Positions 10,570 to 22,465 of a DNA stretch of 64,000 nucleotides are shown here, piece after piece. Made by a program: the position numbers and the translations under genes. Each line of letters begins with the position of its first letter. Positions within the stretch are counted from its first letter, which is position 1. The notes beneath the pieces were generated by a model that had not been told where the DNA came from, did not search any database, and was given only the letters and a program-made list of their open reading frames with translations. The stretch is from Cephalopachus bancanus (taxonomy: Eukaryota > Chordata > Mammalia > Primates > Tarsiidae), in assembly GCA_027257055.1 (NCBI GenBank), contig JAPVLO010000056.1, positions 1,116,001-1,180,000 of the forward strand, given 5' to 3'.

Positions 10570-11422
10570 GAAAAAATAAATAGTTTTCTGAAATGTTAAA
10601 AAAAAGAAATTGTGATAATTGAGAGACTATACACAAAGCAACAGCAATGGTCTTTGGATGTCGTTGGCACTGAATCTATTTCAGATTTCTTTCACCCTTT
10701 TCCATTTACTTTCTGGTATACCAGACTTCAGCAAGATCAAAGCAAATTTGACAATCAACTTGAGCTCTTTGTAGGATATATGTGTGTGTGTAGTGTGTAT
10801 TCACACATGCATGAATGAAGTAAAGCAGTGTTCAGAGAACTCTGTGTGGGTATCAAAAAGATGCAGTGCAGGCTCTCGTGTTTATTTGGACTGCCACCGA
10901 GCACGTGTCAGCATCTTGTCACCCGGCCTGGAGAGTGGACTCCTTGATTGGGAACTGGATTCAACAGCCGTTGTGAAATCCAGTTTGGCCCGTGAGCCAG
11001 CCGTCTCTTTTTATCCATGTTTGCCTTGCAGTTTCTATATAGCATTCCTCCTGGACGTCTGGGCCTCTGTACAATGTAAAAATCATGATCAAACAGAGGC
11101 CTGAGGGTCAGCTACTAGGCAAGACTCAAACAAGTCACATATGTGTGTGGTTCTTATACATACGTGCACATATGCAGTATAAGGTTGTTCCTAAGAGCTG
11201 CTCAAAAAACAACAACTAGGAGCAGAAGAAAGTGGGGGTGCATGTTGTGAGAACAAGTCAGTTGGCAGCTGCTGGATGCAGACCTGGCCTGACTGCACAT
11301 CTGTGCCTATTCACACCTGTGTATCCTGCTATTGCCTGCCTCTCAGTTTCACTTTAGCACTCATATTTGCCATTTGCTGCCTCCCTGTGTTTACTGCCTC
11401 TGTCCCTTCCCCGTGGGATGTC
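10570..11422. other. Apparently unique interval, locally GC-richer, no supported gene
   Basis: A 106-residue plus-strand frame (10784-11104) has no recognised domain. It opens in a TGTGTGTAGTGTGTATTCACACATGC repeat, which argues against a true start. No L1, Alu, MIR or LTR signature is visible from 10830 to 11420, so it is a candidate for single-copy sequence. Confidence 0.4.
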
Positions 11423-11437
11423 ATTCATCTAACTTTT

Positions 11438-11726
11438 TTTTTTTTTTGAGTTGGAGTCTCACTCTGTCGCCCAGACTGGAGTGGAGTGGCCGCTCCCGGC
11501 CACCGCAACCTTGACCTGCTGGGCTCTGGCGATCCTTCCACCTCAGCCTTCCAAGTGGCTGGAACTACAGGCGCTCGCTACCACGCCCGGCTAGTTTTTG
11601 ATTTATTGTAGAGATGAGGTCTCGCCAAGTTGCTTGGGTGGGTCTCAAACCCGCGGGATCAGGAAATTCACTTGCCTCGGCCTCCCAAAGGGCTGGAATT
11701 ACAGGCTGGGCCACCGAGCCCAGCCT
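11438..11726 (-). mobile_element. Alu, exact 15-bp target-site duplication
   Basis: Reversed dimeric Alu: a poly-T run, then GAGTTGGAGTCTCACTCTGT, CGCTCCCGGCCACCGCAACC, GGTCTCAAACCCGCGGG, and GCCACCGAGCCCAGCC at the far end. ATTCATCTAACTTTT lies at 11423-11437 and again at 11727-11741. Confidence 0.97.
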
Positions 11727-11741
11727 ATTCATCTAACTTTT

Positions 11742-12606
<865 letters not shown>

Positions 12607-12769
12607 TGAAGGAACTATTTTATAACTAAGAAGAATCAGAAATGTTTCCTCAGAAAAAAAAATGTTTCAATATTTTAAAAAAATCGTTTAAAGAAGTATG
12701 ATTTTTCAATTTCTTTACTGTCAGTTTTGTATTCTACCTGTTTGGAAGTCTTTCTTCTAGGGTAAGAAT

Positions 12770-12849
12770 CTTGCTAGGTTCTCCAGAGAAACAGCACAAA
12801 TAGGAGCTTACATATATACATATAATGAGGGGGATGAGGGTGGGAGAGA

Positions 12850-12894
<45 letters not shown>

Positions 12895-13110
12895 CCCTTC
12901 CTCTGCCTTTTGTTGGATATAGGCCCTAAATGGACTGAATGATGCACACTCACGTTGAGGAGGGCAATCTGTTTCACTACTCAGCCTGCCAACTCAAATG
13001 CTAATCTTATCCAGAAGCACTCTCACAGACACACCCAGAAATAATGTTTAGCAAATATTTGGGTACTCCATGAATCAGTCAAGTTGACATTTACAATTTA
13101 ACCATCGCAC
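12770..13110 (-). mobile_element. MLT2-like (ERV-L) solo LTR
   Basis: Read on plus: CTAGGTTCTCCAGAGAAACA at the start, a GA microsatellite (12848-12891), GAGGAGGGCAATCTGTTTCA, CACAGACACACCCAGAAATA and GTCAAGTTGACATTTACAATTTAACC at the end. This is the reverse complement of an ERV-L LTR. It lies 370 bp left of a second LTR of the same kind and seems a separate solo copy. Confidence 0.8.
12848..12891. repeat. (GA)n microsatellite inside the LTR
   Basis: Near-pure AG repeat of about 44 bp, grown from the short GA/TA stretch normally present in these LTRs. Confidence 0.95.
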
Positions 13111-13224
13111 CTGCACTAGAAGTATTCTTTTAAAAATTATCATTTTCTTCCTCACAACCTCTTGCTGATTAAGAAAACAGAGTATATTTTCCAAATGACC
13201 ATGACTGTTCGATTTGAAATTTAA

Positions 13225-13475
13225 ATGTAACAAAGAACTGAGTATCATGCATTCTCAGTCATAAGTGGACCCTGAACAATTATCATAACACTATAAGAAA
13301 ACGATTGGCAGTGGGAAACTGCCAGAAGAGGGAGGGGGCACATCTCATTGATAAGTGTACTTGATCTCAAACCAGGTGAAGTGGGGACCAAACTTTACCT
13401 ACACAATGACCATTTGTATACCTAACCCTGAATTGTACCCCACATCTTTAAAATTAAAAGAAAAAATTAAATGTA
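13225..13475 (+). mobile_element. 5'-truncated L1 3' UTR, lineage-specific type
   Basis: AACAAAGAACTGAGTATCAT, TCATAAGTGGACCCTGAACA, GATTGGCAGTGGGAAACTGC, TGATCTCAAACCAGGTGAAG and CTGAATTGTACCCCACATCTTTAAAAT are the same blocks as in the L1 ends at 800-1030 and 10340. Confidence 0.92.
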
Positions 13476-13483
13476 ATATATAA

Positions 13484-13943
13484 CTGTCTTAGGTTTTCCA
13501 GAGAAACAGAACCAATGGTATATATAGAGATATAATTTAGAGGAGATTATAGGAATTGGCTCATATGGCTATGGAGGCTAAGAAGTCCTTATTCAGTCTG
13601 AATCCAAAGGTCTGTGAATTGAGGAGTAGGTGGTGTAAAATTCTGGTTTGGGTCCTGAGGAGAACAAGGAGCACCGATGTTTGAGGGCAAAAGAAGACGG
13701 ATATCTCAGCTCAAGCAAAGAGCACATTTGTGCTTCCTCTGCCCTTTTGTCCCACTCAGACCCTCAATGGATTTGATGATGCTTACCCATCTTGGGATAG
13801 GGGGGATCATCTGCTTTCCTCAGTTCACTGTTAAATTGCTGGCCTCTTCTAGAAATATTCTCACAAACATCCCCAGAAAAAACATTTTATTAGCTATCTG
13901 GTCATTTTAGCTCAGTCAAGTTGAAACAATAAGATTAAGCATC
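13484..13943 (-). mobile_element. 3' LTR of the reverse-strand ERV-L provirus
   Basis: MLT2-like LTR in the same orientation as 12770-13110: TTAGGTTTTCCAGAGAAACA at 13488, ATAGGAATTGGCTCATATGG, GGATAGGGGGGATCATCTGC, CACAAACATCCCCAGAAAAA, and AGCTCAGTCAAGTTGAAACA with GCATCA at the inner edge. Together with the pol relics on its right and a related LTR at 19918-20690 it forms one provirus. Confidence 0.8.
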
Positions 13944-14296
13944 ATGGCTGGGTGCGGTGGCTCAACACCCGTAATCCCAGCACTTTGGGAGGCTGGAGGA
14001 TGGCTTGAGTCCAGGAGTCTGAGGCCAGCCTAGGCAACATAACAAGACTTTGCCTCTACCAAAATAAATAAATAAATAAATAAAAAGATAAAATAAAATA
14101 AAAAAAATTAGCTGGGCATGGTGGCTCACACCTATAGTCTCAGTTCCTCAGGAGGCTGAGGTGGGAGAATCACCTGAGCCCAGCAGGTCAAGGCTGTGGT
14201 GAGCTGTGATCATGCCACTGCACTGCAGTCTGGGCAACAGAGTAAGAACCTAACTCAAAAAAAGAAAGAAAGAAAAAGAAAAGAAAGAAAGAAAAA
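13944..14296 (+). mobile_element. Alu inserted at the LTR/internal junction
   Basis: TGGCTGGGTGCGGTGGCTCA start, linker grown to AAATAAATAAATAAATAAAT and AAATAAAATA near 14065-14106, second monomer GCTGGGCATGGTGGCTCACA, tail (AAAG)n at 14259-14296. TTAAGCATCA sits on both sides (about 13934-13943 and 14298-14307), placing the insertion within the last bases of the LTR. Confidence 0.95.
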
Positions 14297-15166
14297 ATTT
14301 AAGCATCACAAGGGCGTGTCAACTTGGCACTTACAGACATCTCCTTACACCATACTTAATTTCCAAATAAAGTCAGAATTTCACCCAACATGATACAAGT
14401 ATCCTGTATACAATAAAAAAATTTACTAATCCCTTCCCCAAAAGAGGACATAAAGTCCTTGAATGATGTTTACTCTCCTCCTGTTATCCCATAACTTAAA
14501 TAACTATGATGTAAAATGAATATTTAAATACTGACATAAAGTTGACACATCTTACGTTACATGATAAGGGAATGAGAAGAAAGAAAAAGACATTTGCTTA
14601 GTATATGTATATACACAAATATTTGCATAACAAAATGAGAAAATACTCATGTCAATTACAGTCTTCATTTCTATAACTGGTTATATGGTTGTAGCTGGCA
14701 TTTATACCTATTTTCTACTACACATGCTATATTCCCTTTACCTTCAGGAGGAATCTCAACTGATCTTGGTTCTTTGCTTTGCAGAGTGACCCAAACCTTT
14801 ATTCCTGAAACGTCTGGGTTACTAGTAGTCCTATCTGAATTGGGCTAGACCACCCAATGTAGTCTTGGTGGAAGTACTCCTTCTGAAACTAAGACCGCCC
14901 TCAGGCTAGCAGAGCATAAAGTCACAGGTACAGGAAACAAGCATTTTGCTGGTCTGTCACTAGGAGTAGTAGTGAGAGGTGCCACTACTATTTCCACCTA
15001 TTGATTCCTGGCTATCAGAGAAACAACCCCATATGTTGGACACTGATTCATAAAATATACAGTCCTCTGGAGAACCTTGCTTCAGCGTTGTAAGGTGTTG
15101 CAACCTGGCTAGTGCTGTAACTGAGCCTTCAAAAGGCGATTCCACTATTGTATCAAACCAGCTGTT

Positions 15167-15457
15167 TCAGGGAGATGGGGAACATGGTAAGACTGAAGGA
15201 CTCATCACTGCACTTTTCTGTGATGTGAGTTCTATGATCAGAGGCAGTGCCATGTGGAATACCATGACAGTGGATATGGCATTCTGTAAGTCCATAGATA
15301 GTAGTTTTGTCAGAAATATTGCACACAGGGAAGACAAACCCATATCTAGAATAAGCATCTCTTCTGATAACAAAATGTTGCCCCTTCTGTGAGAAAAGAG
15401 GTTCAGTGTAATCCTGTCACTAGGGAGCTGGATGACCACGTTAGGGAATAGTGCCAA
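15167..15457 (-). pseudogene. ERV-L integrase core relic
   Basis: Frame of 96 residues. AISTVMVFHMALP corresponds to the integrase core segment around a catalytic aspartate, but the reading is shifted afterwards and the expected D and E residues cannot be followed. Position between RNase H and the 3' LTR supports the call. Confidence 0.6.
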
Positions 15458-16049
15458 ATTGAAGGTTGAGCGTTGTCTCTACTACTGGCAGTTTGGGCAC
15501 ACAACAGTGGCCATATCCATGTCATCCTCAGTGACTGGAAGTCCATTGTGTTGAGCCCATGCATAATTTTCACCATTGCCACTTTAAAAAAAAAATAAGA
15601 CCATTGGGTGATGGCAGTGATCCCTGGGTAAAGGCTGATTGATATCCATAGAATGGGTTATCTTACAACTCATAGAATGGGTTGATTATTAAAATCTTCC
15701 TCTCTGTAGGACACACATCTTTTGACCCATTAAGAAAGCTCTAGTTACATACTTCTTCCACATTTCTTTGATACCAGTTTTCTACTCACGTTCCTTTCAA
15801 GTCTCTGACCATCTAGCCAAATAATTGTCTATAGCCCAGCCCATGAATCTGTATATAGTAGCATGTCCGGCCATTTCTTCTTCCGTGCAAAGTGTACAAC
15901 CAGGTCCAAATGTCTTCCCATTGAGAGGATTTCCCTTGACCACTGTTCTTGAGGAGTATACCAAAGAGGGACTGTAGAGATGCTGCTGTTCACTTTTAGG
16001 CAGTGCTTGCCTATTATGTGGAACCATCTATAAACCAAGCTTGAACCTT

Positions 16050-16550
16050 CTATCCCCCTGACAAGGGATCACAGGGAACTCCCACGAGGCCATAGGCGCA
16101 GACTGGGAGAGCAGGCAGTGTAGCAGAAGTTGGGACTATGGGCATTTGGGCCACTTCTTTATATAACTTACTTGTGCCTTCAGGGCCTGCTTGAGCCCAA
16201 GCACATACATGCCACTTCCCCTTGATAACGACGTATCGCTGTGCCTGCCCAACTTTATGACTTGGTAAGTCAGATAACACCAAGTTTACAATGGGAAGTT
16301 CAGGTATAACTTGGAGACACAGGGTAGAGTATTCCATTTCTAAGGCCCAGTAGTGGGCCAAGAGATGTCTCTCAAAAGAAGAGTCATTGTTTACAGATGA
16401 TGGCAAGGCCTTGCTCCAAAATCCTAAAGGACTGGGTTGCAATTTACTTACAGGGGCCTGCCGAAAGCCACAAATAGCATCTCTATTTGGCACTTCGAGC
16501 ACCATTGAATCTTCTGAATCATTTGGCCCAAGTGGCACAGCAGTTTGCAC
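16050..16550 (-). pseudogene. ERV-L RNase H-region relic, 166-residue frame
   Basis: The longest surviving retroviral frame in the window. Near residue 40 it carries PLGFWSKALPSS, then LLAHYWALE and LSDLPSHKVGQAQ, the usual layout of the ERV-L pol tether/RNase H region. It has no intact partner on either side: the RT and integrase relics are out of frame. It may be open by chance rather than kept by selection. Confidence 0.85.
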
Positions 16551-16772
16551 AGCCGCCTAGACCTGTTACAGATCCTTTTCTTATTCCAGGCCTCACTAAA
16601 CATGAACAGCTTTTTCCTTTATGTGGAAAACGGACTGAAGTAACGTGTCCAAATCAGGAAAATGTTGCTTTCAAAATCCACATAGGATTTTGAAACCACT
16701 AGGTGTTGTACCGCTTTCTTGGTTGTAAGAGAGGCCAGATGCAATAACCTATCCTTCACCCTAAAAAAAAAA

Positions 16773-16775
<3 letters not shown>

Positions 16776-16818
<43 letters not shown>
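16776..16818. repeat. (TA)n microsatellite in ERV-L pol
   Basis: About 21 TA units after an A12 run. It arose inside the retroviral sequence after insertion. Confidence 0.97.
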
Positions 16819-16820
<2 letters not shown>

Positions 16821-17069
16821 GGACACACTGCTGGATCCACCACTGGACCCCTGGAAGTGACAGAGGTAGAAGGTAATTGAATTTTGGTTGGACTTATTTT
16901 CTACCTTCTGAAATGCAAATGTCTTATCAATAAACTTAGGATAGTTGCTACTTCTTATTCACTAGGTCAGCATAATGTTAATGGAATGATTCAATGTGAT
17001 ATGCTGTGGAAGAGAAAGTCAGTCAAGGTCCATGAAAAGTAAATTAGGACATAGGGCTGGAGAGTTGAT

Positions 17070-17291
17070 TTACTCCTGAGGTAGGACAGTGAAAGTGTAT
17101 TGCTGACTACCAGGTAAAAGCAAACAATTTCTGGTGAGTCTTGTGGACAGGTGTAGAAAAAAGGCATTCAACAGATCAGTAACACATGTCTTGGTACCTG
17201 ATATGCACTTAATTTGCTCAAGCAATGAAACCATATCTGGTGCAATAGCTGCAATTGTAGTTGCCACTTGGTCAAGGTGATGGTAGTCCAC
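17070..17291 (-). pseudogene. ERV-L reverse transcriptase relic
   Basis: The 73-residue frame contains MDYHHLDQV, SLLEQIK, a degraded LLNAFF in place of the usual catalytic-region motif, and QQYTFTVLPQ near the end, as in ERV-L reverse transcriptases. A frameshift in the middle scrambles the residues between LNAFF and the PGSQQ stretch. Confidence 0.85.
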
Positions 17292-18924
17292 TCTTTATTC
17301 CCTAGGATCCATCTGTCTTATGCACATTCCAAGAAGGAGAGTTGAATGGGAATATGTTGAAAATCCCTACTCCTATGTCTTTCAAGTTCTTAATGGTTGC
17401 ATTAATCTTTGTGATCCTGCTAGGGATGCTGTGTTGTTTTGGCTGCACTATTTTTCTAGGTGGAGGCAGTTCTACTGGCTTCCACTGGCCTTTCCCACCA
17501 TAATACCCCTATACTCTAGTGGTCAGGGAACCAATGTGGGGTTTCTACCAATTGCTAATTCTATCTATCTAATGATCAGTTCTAGAACTGGGGAAATAAC
17601 CACAGGATGGGCTTGGAGATCCACTGATTTAAAACTCCATTTATCACTTGACCTCTGTAAGTCTGACTCTGACTAGAGAGCCACAGTAATATTTTGGGCT
17701 CCCAGAATCAGTGTCAGTTCTGAGCCAGTGTCCAATAGTCCCTGAAAGTTCTGATTATCTCCTTTTGTCTAATATGCAACTACCCTGATAAAAGAGTGTC
17801 GTTTCCTTTGAGGAAGAGTTGAGAGAAAGGTTAATAGTATAAGCTTTTGGGGTCCTTCATTGAAGGGTTTCTGCCCCCCTTCATTCAAGGGGCTCTGGGT
17901 CTGTAAATTGTCTCAAGTCTTGGAATTGAGGTGCCATGAATGTTTTTTATGATATGAGTTAGACTTTTGCTTGCATGATCTCTAACTTTTCTGCTTATAC
18001 AGATCAAGTAAGAATTTAGTAGACTTCCTATCTATTTCACTTCAAGGAACATTGTGGTTATAACTGGCTAACACTTTAGGTCTGTGTGAGTCAGACCATT
18101 CTGATTGCTGCTTTGACTCTGCTGTCCAATGGTGTATTATGTCTACCTTTCCATGATGAAATACTGCCACTTAGCCCTGCCACCATAAAGTCCAATTACT
18201 TCTGTTGCATTTAGATTTTTCCAAATAAGTGACTGCTGTTCCCACTGTAAGTTCTAGCCTATGAAGAATAATAATGAAACTCTTCAAAGATTCCTGGAGC
18301 TCCACTAACAAAATGTATTTCTCAAGATCTAGTAACAAGTTTGTCTTCTGAACACTCCCAGTGTGGGTGGGCAGGTCTGAAATGACAGATCCACTCTAAC
18401 ATTTCAATTTCCCTAAGCCTTTGAATTCCTTTCTCTGCACTAAACAAAGGAGGTTGAACATTTTACATTTTCTCATGATGGGCCTTTTAATCTGTATTTT
18501 AGCCTGTTAGCAAAAGAAAAATAAGTTCCCAAATCCCAACTTAAGTGCAGAATTTCTTAGTAAGTCTATATTAATAGACTGTTCCTATGTTCCTTCCTAT
18601 TCCATATGTTCCTTCTACCATTGTCTATATAATATCCATTACTACACATGTCCTCTGGAGAAAACTCAAGTGGTTCTTTTTCAAGGTAGCATACCTCCTC
18701 ATGGGTCATACTTTGTACCTCACCTTTAAGGACCTTCTGGAACTTGAGTCTAGTTCTAGATCTAAAAGCAAAGAGGGAAAGTGGGAGGAGGAGTCTTGAG
18801 GAGAGTCATCAAAGTCTTGCATAACTGCCTCAGGGTAGATTATTACTATTTTCTCAGGCAATGCAAGGTTAATCCCTCAGACTGAGGTAGAAAGGCTATT
18901 TTTGTGTGTGTGTGTGTGTGTGTA

Positions 18925-19206
18925 TGAGTCAGAGTCTCACTCTGTTGCCCAGGCTGGGGTTCAGTGGCATACTCATAGCCACAGCAGCCTTGACCTTCTG
19001 GGTTCTGGCGATCCTTCCGCCTTAGCCTTCCAAGTAGCTGGAACTACAGGTGTGTGCTACCACGCCTGGCTTATTTTTTTGATTTATTATAGAGATGAGG
19101 TCTTACCAAGTTGCCCAGGCTGATCTCGAACCCCTGAGCTCAGGCAATCCTCTCACCTCAGCCTCCCAAAGTGCTGGGATTACAGGCTCGAACCACCATG
19201 CCTGGC
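18925..19206 (-). mobile_element. Alu inside ERV-L gag-like region
   Basis: Reversed dimeric Alu: GAGTCAGAGTCTCACTCTGT, TTCAGTGGCATACTCATAGCCACAG, GATCTCGAACCCCTGAGCTC, AACCACCATGCCTGGCC. The tail side has become a (TG)n run at 18903-18922. TAGAAAGGCTATT (about 18889) and TAGAAAGATTATT (19208) are the duplicated target. Confidence 0.96.
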
Positions 19207-19887
19207 CTAGAAAGATTATTATTGCTGAAGGTCAGGAAGCTACATCTCCTGGCAGAACGCACTCATCAGAATTTAGGGAATCAATATCCCCAGCTTTCTC
19301 CGGGTCTCCCCAGATGTCCCCATCCCAATATATAAGATCTTATCCTTAATCAATGCCTTCACTTTAACTGTAGACACACTGAAATCTTGGTGTTCAAATT
19401 GCATTGTAATTTGGCCAATTGTAGAATGGGGTGCTGCATTTGATTTTCAGTAAATTCATTCAGCCATGTGGCTGCAGGAGATAAAGCTCTCCTTCAGGGC
19501 AGGCATCGATATTCTTAGGTTGTTGATACAGTGCTTGAGCTGAAAACTGGAATCCCCAAGTTCATTTTTTCTTCTGGCATTTTGCCCAGTGGCACTGGAA
19601 CAAATAGCCATTGCCATTATGTTTTTGTTTTCAAAAAATGTTTGAAAGTATGTACAGAGTAACTTAACTCCTTGTTTCTAGGTAAATTCTTTGCTATAAG
19701 TGGTTGATTAGCAGTATTCGATACGCGTTTTTGTATATTTCTTTAAGCAGTATATGCCATGAATGGTTAGTGCTCCGTTAACTACTAGAAAGAGAGTCAT
19801 TAGTATCCTCAAATCTAATCAGATTAGAGAGCCAGTTCTGGAAGTGCCAGAACCAATTCAGAAAATTTATCCTTAAAATTTTCTTTT

Positions 19888-19917
19888 TCCAGAACCATTC
19901 TCAGGACCAAAAGTCTG
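19888..19917 (-). other. Probable primer-binding-site region of the ERV-L provirus
   Basis: Directly inside the 5' LTR, the minus strand reads ACTTTTGGTCCTGAGAATGG. A TGGT-beginning stretch here is where the tRNA primer pairs in ERV-L. Diverged, so the tRNA identity is not claimed. Confidence 0.5.
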
Positions 19918-20690
19918 TATTAGTTAAGGTTCACTAGAAAAACGGAACCAGTAGAGCACATATACATATAGTCTTAGTACATTTTGCATTGCTATAAAGG
20001 AATACCCAAGACTGGGTAATTTATAAAGAAAAAAGTTTTCTTTGGCTCATGGTTGTGTTGACTGCAAGATTGGGCATCTGGTGAAAGACAGAGGTAGCTT
20101 CCACTCATAGAAAAAGGCAAAGAGAAGCCAGTGTGTGCAGAGGTCCCATGGTGAGAAAGAAAGAGGATGTGAGTGAAGGAGGTGCCAGGCTTTTTAACAA
20201 CCAGCTTTCTAGGGAACTAATGAGTAAGGACTCACTCTCCCTTTCCCTCCTTCCTGCCACCAAGGGAAGGCATTGATCTACACACTGGGGATTTGTCTCC
20301 ATGTCCCAAACACTTCCCACTAGGTCATACCTTCAACATTGGGGATCAAATTTCAACATGAGTTTCAAGGTGGATAAACATCCAGACTATAGCCTATGAG
20401 GAGATTTATTATTGAAATTGGTTCACACAGTTATGGAGGCTGATAAGTCCCATGATCTACTGTCTGCAAGCTGCAAAACCAGGAAAGCTGGTACTATAAT
20501 TCAGTCGGAGTTTGGAGACCTGAGAATTGGGGGCTGATAGTGTAAGTTCAGGTCTGTGTTGTAAGAACCAGGAAGTTCAGTGTCCAAGGTTGAGAGGTCA
20601 AGTGCAGAGAGCAAATTCACTCTACCTCTACCTTTCTGTTCTATTCGGGTCCTGAGTCGATTTAAAGATGCTAATGACTATTTCAGAGAG
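19918..20690 (-). mobile_element. 5' LTR of the ERV-L provirus, split by a MaLR LTR
   Basis: Left piece 19918-19969 (TTAGTTAAGGTTCACTAGAAAAACGGAACC) and right piece 20394-20690 (GAGGAGATTTATTATTGAAATTGG, TTATGGAGGCTGATAAGTCC, CTATTCGGGTCCTGAGTCGATT) join into one MLT2-like LTR if the inserted MaLR LTR is removed. Same orientation as the LTR at 13484. The outer part beyond about 20690 looks lost. Confidence 0.75.
19970..20393 (-). mobile_element. MaLR (MST/THE1-type) solo LTR nested in the ERV-L LTR
   Basis: Plus-strand landmarks: AGTACATTTTGCATTGCTATAA, ACCCAAGACTGGGTAATTTATAAAG, GGCTCATGG, CCTGCCACC, CATGTCCCAAACACTTCCCACTAGGTCATACC, ATTGGGGATCAAATTTCAACATGAG. This is a MaLR LTR in reverse. 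TATA is found at both edges (near 19963 and 20392). Confidence 0.85.
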
Positions 20691-20749
20691 ACAAAGGGCA
20701 GGAGTGAGAAGACATTTCTCATCTTCCCTCATAGACAGGGAGCAGAAGT

Positions 20750-20940
20750 TAAGACCATACTCTTTAGAACTAGATAGACTGGAGTTCAACTTCCGTTCTA
20801 CCAGTTACCAGCCACATGTCCTTGGGAAAATTATTTCAGCTCTTGGAGCCTCGGTTACCTCTTTAGTAAAATAGGGATAATTGTCATTACCTACACCTGT
20901 GCAAGGTGGGTTTTGATGTATATAATCTATATATTGGTTT
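20750..20940 (+). repeat. MIR SINE
   Basis: AACTAGATAGACTGGAGTTCAACTTCCGTTCTACC, CAGCCACATGTCCTTGGGAAAATTA, TTGGAGCCTCGGTTACCTC, AAAATAGGGATAATTGTCATTACCTAC: well-ordered MIR match. Confidence 0.85.
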
Positions 20941-21054
20941 TCATCCACAGTTCATAGCTCATAACTCCCATAGCCTTTGGTTATCATTTTGGGGCCCTTT
21001 AGGCCTCAGAATCAGACCTTGAAAAACAATCTCTCTGACCCCTCCCCTGTTCTT

Positions 21055-21740
21055 TTTTCACCTACCCAAGGCAGGACTTTAATCCTCTGAGTGTGGGTCA
21101 TAAGACCCTCATTTTAAATGGAGTCCTGCCCCATAACCTGAAGGAAGGAATGCTGCACAGTGAGGCCAAAAAGGACCTTAACAGATAGCCCTTGCTGGGT
21201 TTCCCTACTCAGTTTATTAGTTTAAGATCTTACTATTTTGTCCAATCACATTTTTACATGGTTGTCAATCATGCCTATCTAATGAAGTCTCCATAAAAGG
21301 CCCAAGAGGATAGGGTTTGGGGTACTTCTAAGTAGCTGAACACATGGAAGATCCTGGAGAGTGGCATGCCTAAGGAAGGTATGAAAGTTCCACGCTCCTT
21401 TCCTCATACCTGACCCTGTGCATCTCTTTATCTGTAACCTTTATAATAAACAGCAAATGCGTTTCCCTGCATCCTGTGAGCTTCTCTAGCAAATTAATAC
21501 AACCTGAAGAGAGCGTCATGGAAACCCCAATTGACAAAGGTTGGTCAGAAGTTCTGGAGGTCTTGGCTTGTGACTGATGGGAAGAGAGGAGCAGTCTTGT
21601 AGGACTGAGTCCTCAACATGTGGAATCTGAAGCTTTCTCAAGGTAGATAGTGTCATGGCAGAATTGAATTGGGAGTCATACTGCTTGTGTCCACTGCAGA
21701 ATTGATACCTTGCTTGGTGTGTGGGGAGAAACCCCCATAC
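21055..21740 (+). mobile_element. ERV LTR (ERV-L-like), with poly-A signal
   Basis: GAGTGTGGGTCATAAGACCC, AATGAAGTCTCCATAAAAGGCCC, CTGAACACATGGAAG, TCATACCTGACCCTGTGCATCTC, AATAAA at 21445-21450, GAGCTTCTCTAGCAAATTAA, GGAAACCCCAATTGACAAAGGTTGG and GATAGTGTCATGGCAGAATTGAATTG are landmarks of a known mammalian LTR group. I recall the pattern but not a secure family name. ACATTTAATCACAGAAGTC beyond 21739 may be the first internal bases. No coding relic follows. Confidence 0.65.
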
Positions 21741-22319
21741 ATTTAATCACAGAAGTCTTCTGTGTTAATTGTTATGGTGTGAGCAGAGGGAAAAAACAGT
21801 TTGTGTTTTTCCCTCTTCAATGAGTTATTATGTTTTTAAAAAATAAACATAGATACCATGCCCACTGTAAGAGTTAAGTTTCAATTAAATTTAAGTTTCT
21901 TCTTAACCTCCCACCTTAAACAGTAGGTTACTCTTTGGGGCAAATCTGCTTTTTTCCAGGTTTCCAAACATGGGATGAGACAGGAAGAAAGCTTTTCTCC
22001 TGGTCTATAACCTAAAGTTCCTATTAAAATTCCTAAGGGGGATTTGAAGATACACATTTCAACCCTTGAGTATACCACCCAAAGGTACTGGGCTAATCGC
22101 ATAGGATTGGAAATGTGAAGGAAGACATGGGACTTGGTCAGGAACCTGGCAGTACTGAAGGGGTTTTCACATGTTTTTGGACCACATTTTTCTAATAAAG
22201 TTATTTCAAGTTTTGAATGTTATTATGCTTTTCTTTTTTGTGGTATATTTAAAATCTTGGAATAAATAACTTTATACATTCTAATACTATGAAATCTAAT
22301 ATATATATTAAATTACTTT
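21741..22319. other. Non-coding interval, nothing recognised
   Basis: A 73-residue minus frame (21881-22102) has no supporting feature. Confidence 0.4.
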
Positions 22320-22465
22320 TATAGCATTTTCCAATTTACAAGTCCTTTTCACATATGCTCTCTTGTTTCATGTTAAAATATTGTGGGAAACAGAAATAAT
22401 ATGGGTTAGCTCCATTTTACAGATGAAAAATGAATAGGAAGGTAAAGCAGAGGCAGTTGAGAAGG
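22320..22465 (-). repeat. MIR SINE fragment
   Basis: TTTCACATATGCTCTCTTGTTTCATG, then GGGTTAGCTCCATTTTACAGATGAAAAATGAATAGG, is the reversed MIR 3' half. Confidence 0.75.

Larger units (their letters stand above)
14297..19917 (-). pseudogene. Degraded internal region of an ERV-L provirus (gag-pol relics)
   Basis: Reverse-strand retroviral remains between two MLT2-like LTRs. Order on the minus strand: primer-binding side near 19890-19915, gag-like sequence about 19880-17800 (interrupted by an Alu), reverse transcriptase at 17291-17070 (frame ending in FTVLPQ), RNase H at 16550-16050, and integrase from about 16038 to 14960. The pieces lie in different frames with stops and frameshifts, so no enzyme can be made. 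ERV-L elements lack env, and none is seen. A (TA)n expansion (16776-16818) interrupts the RNase H/RT interval. Plus-strand frames here (e.g. 17320-17676) are antisense shadows. The family call rests on RT and RNase H frames, LTR type and gene order. Confidence 0.85.

Noticed and set aside
17320..17676. 118-residue plus frame
   Set aside because: Antisense shadow of ERV-L pol, which reads on minus.
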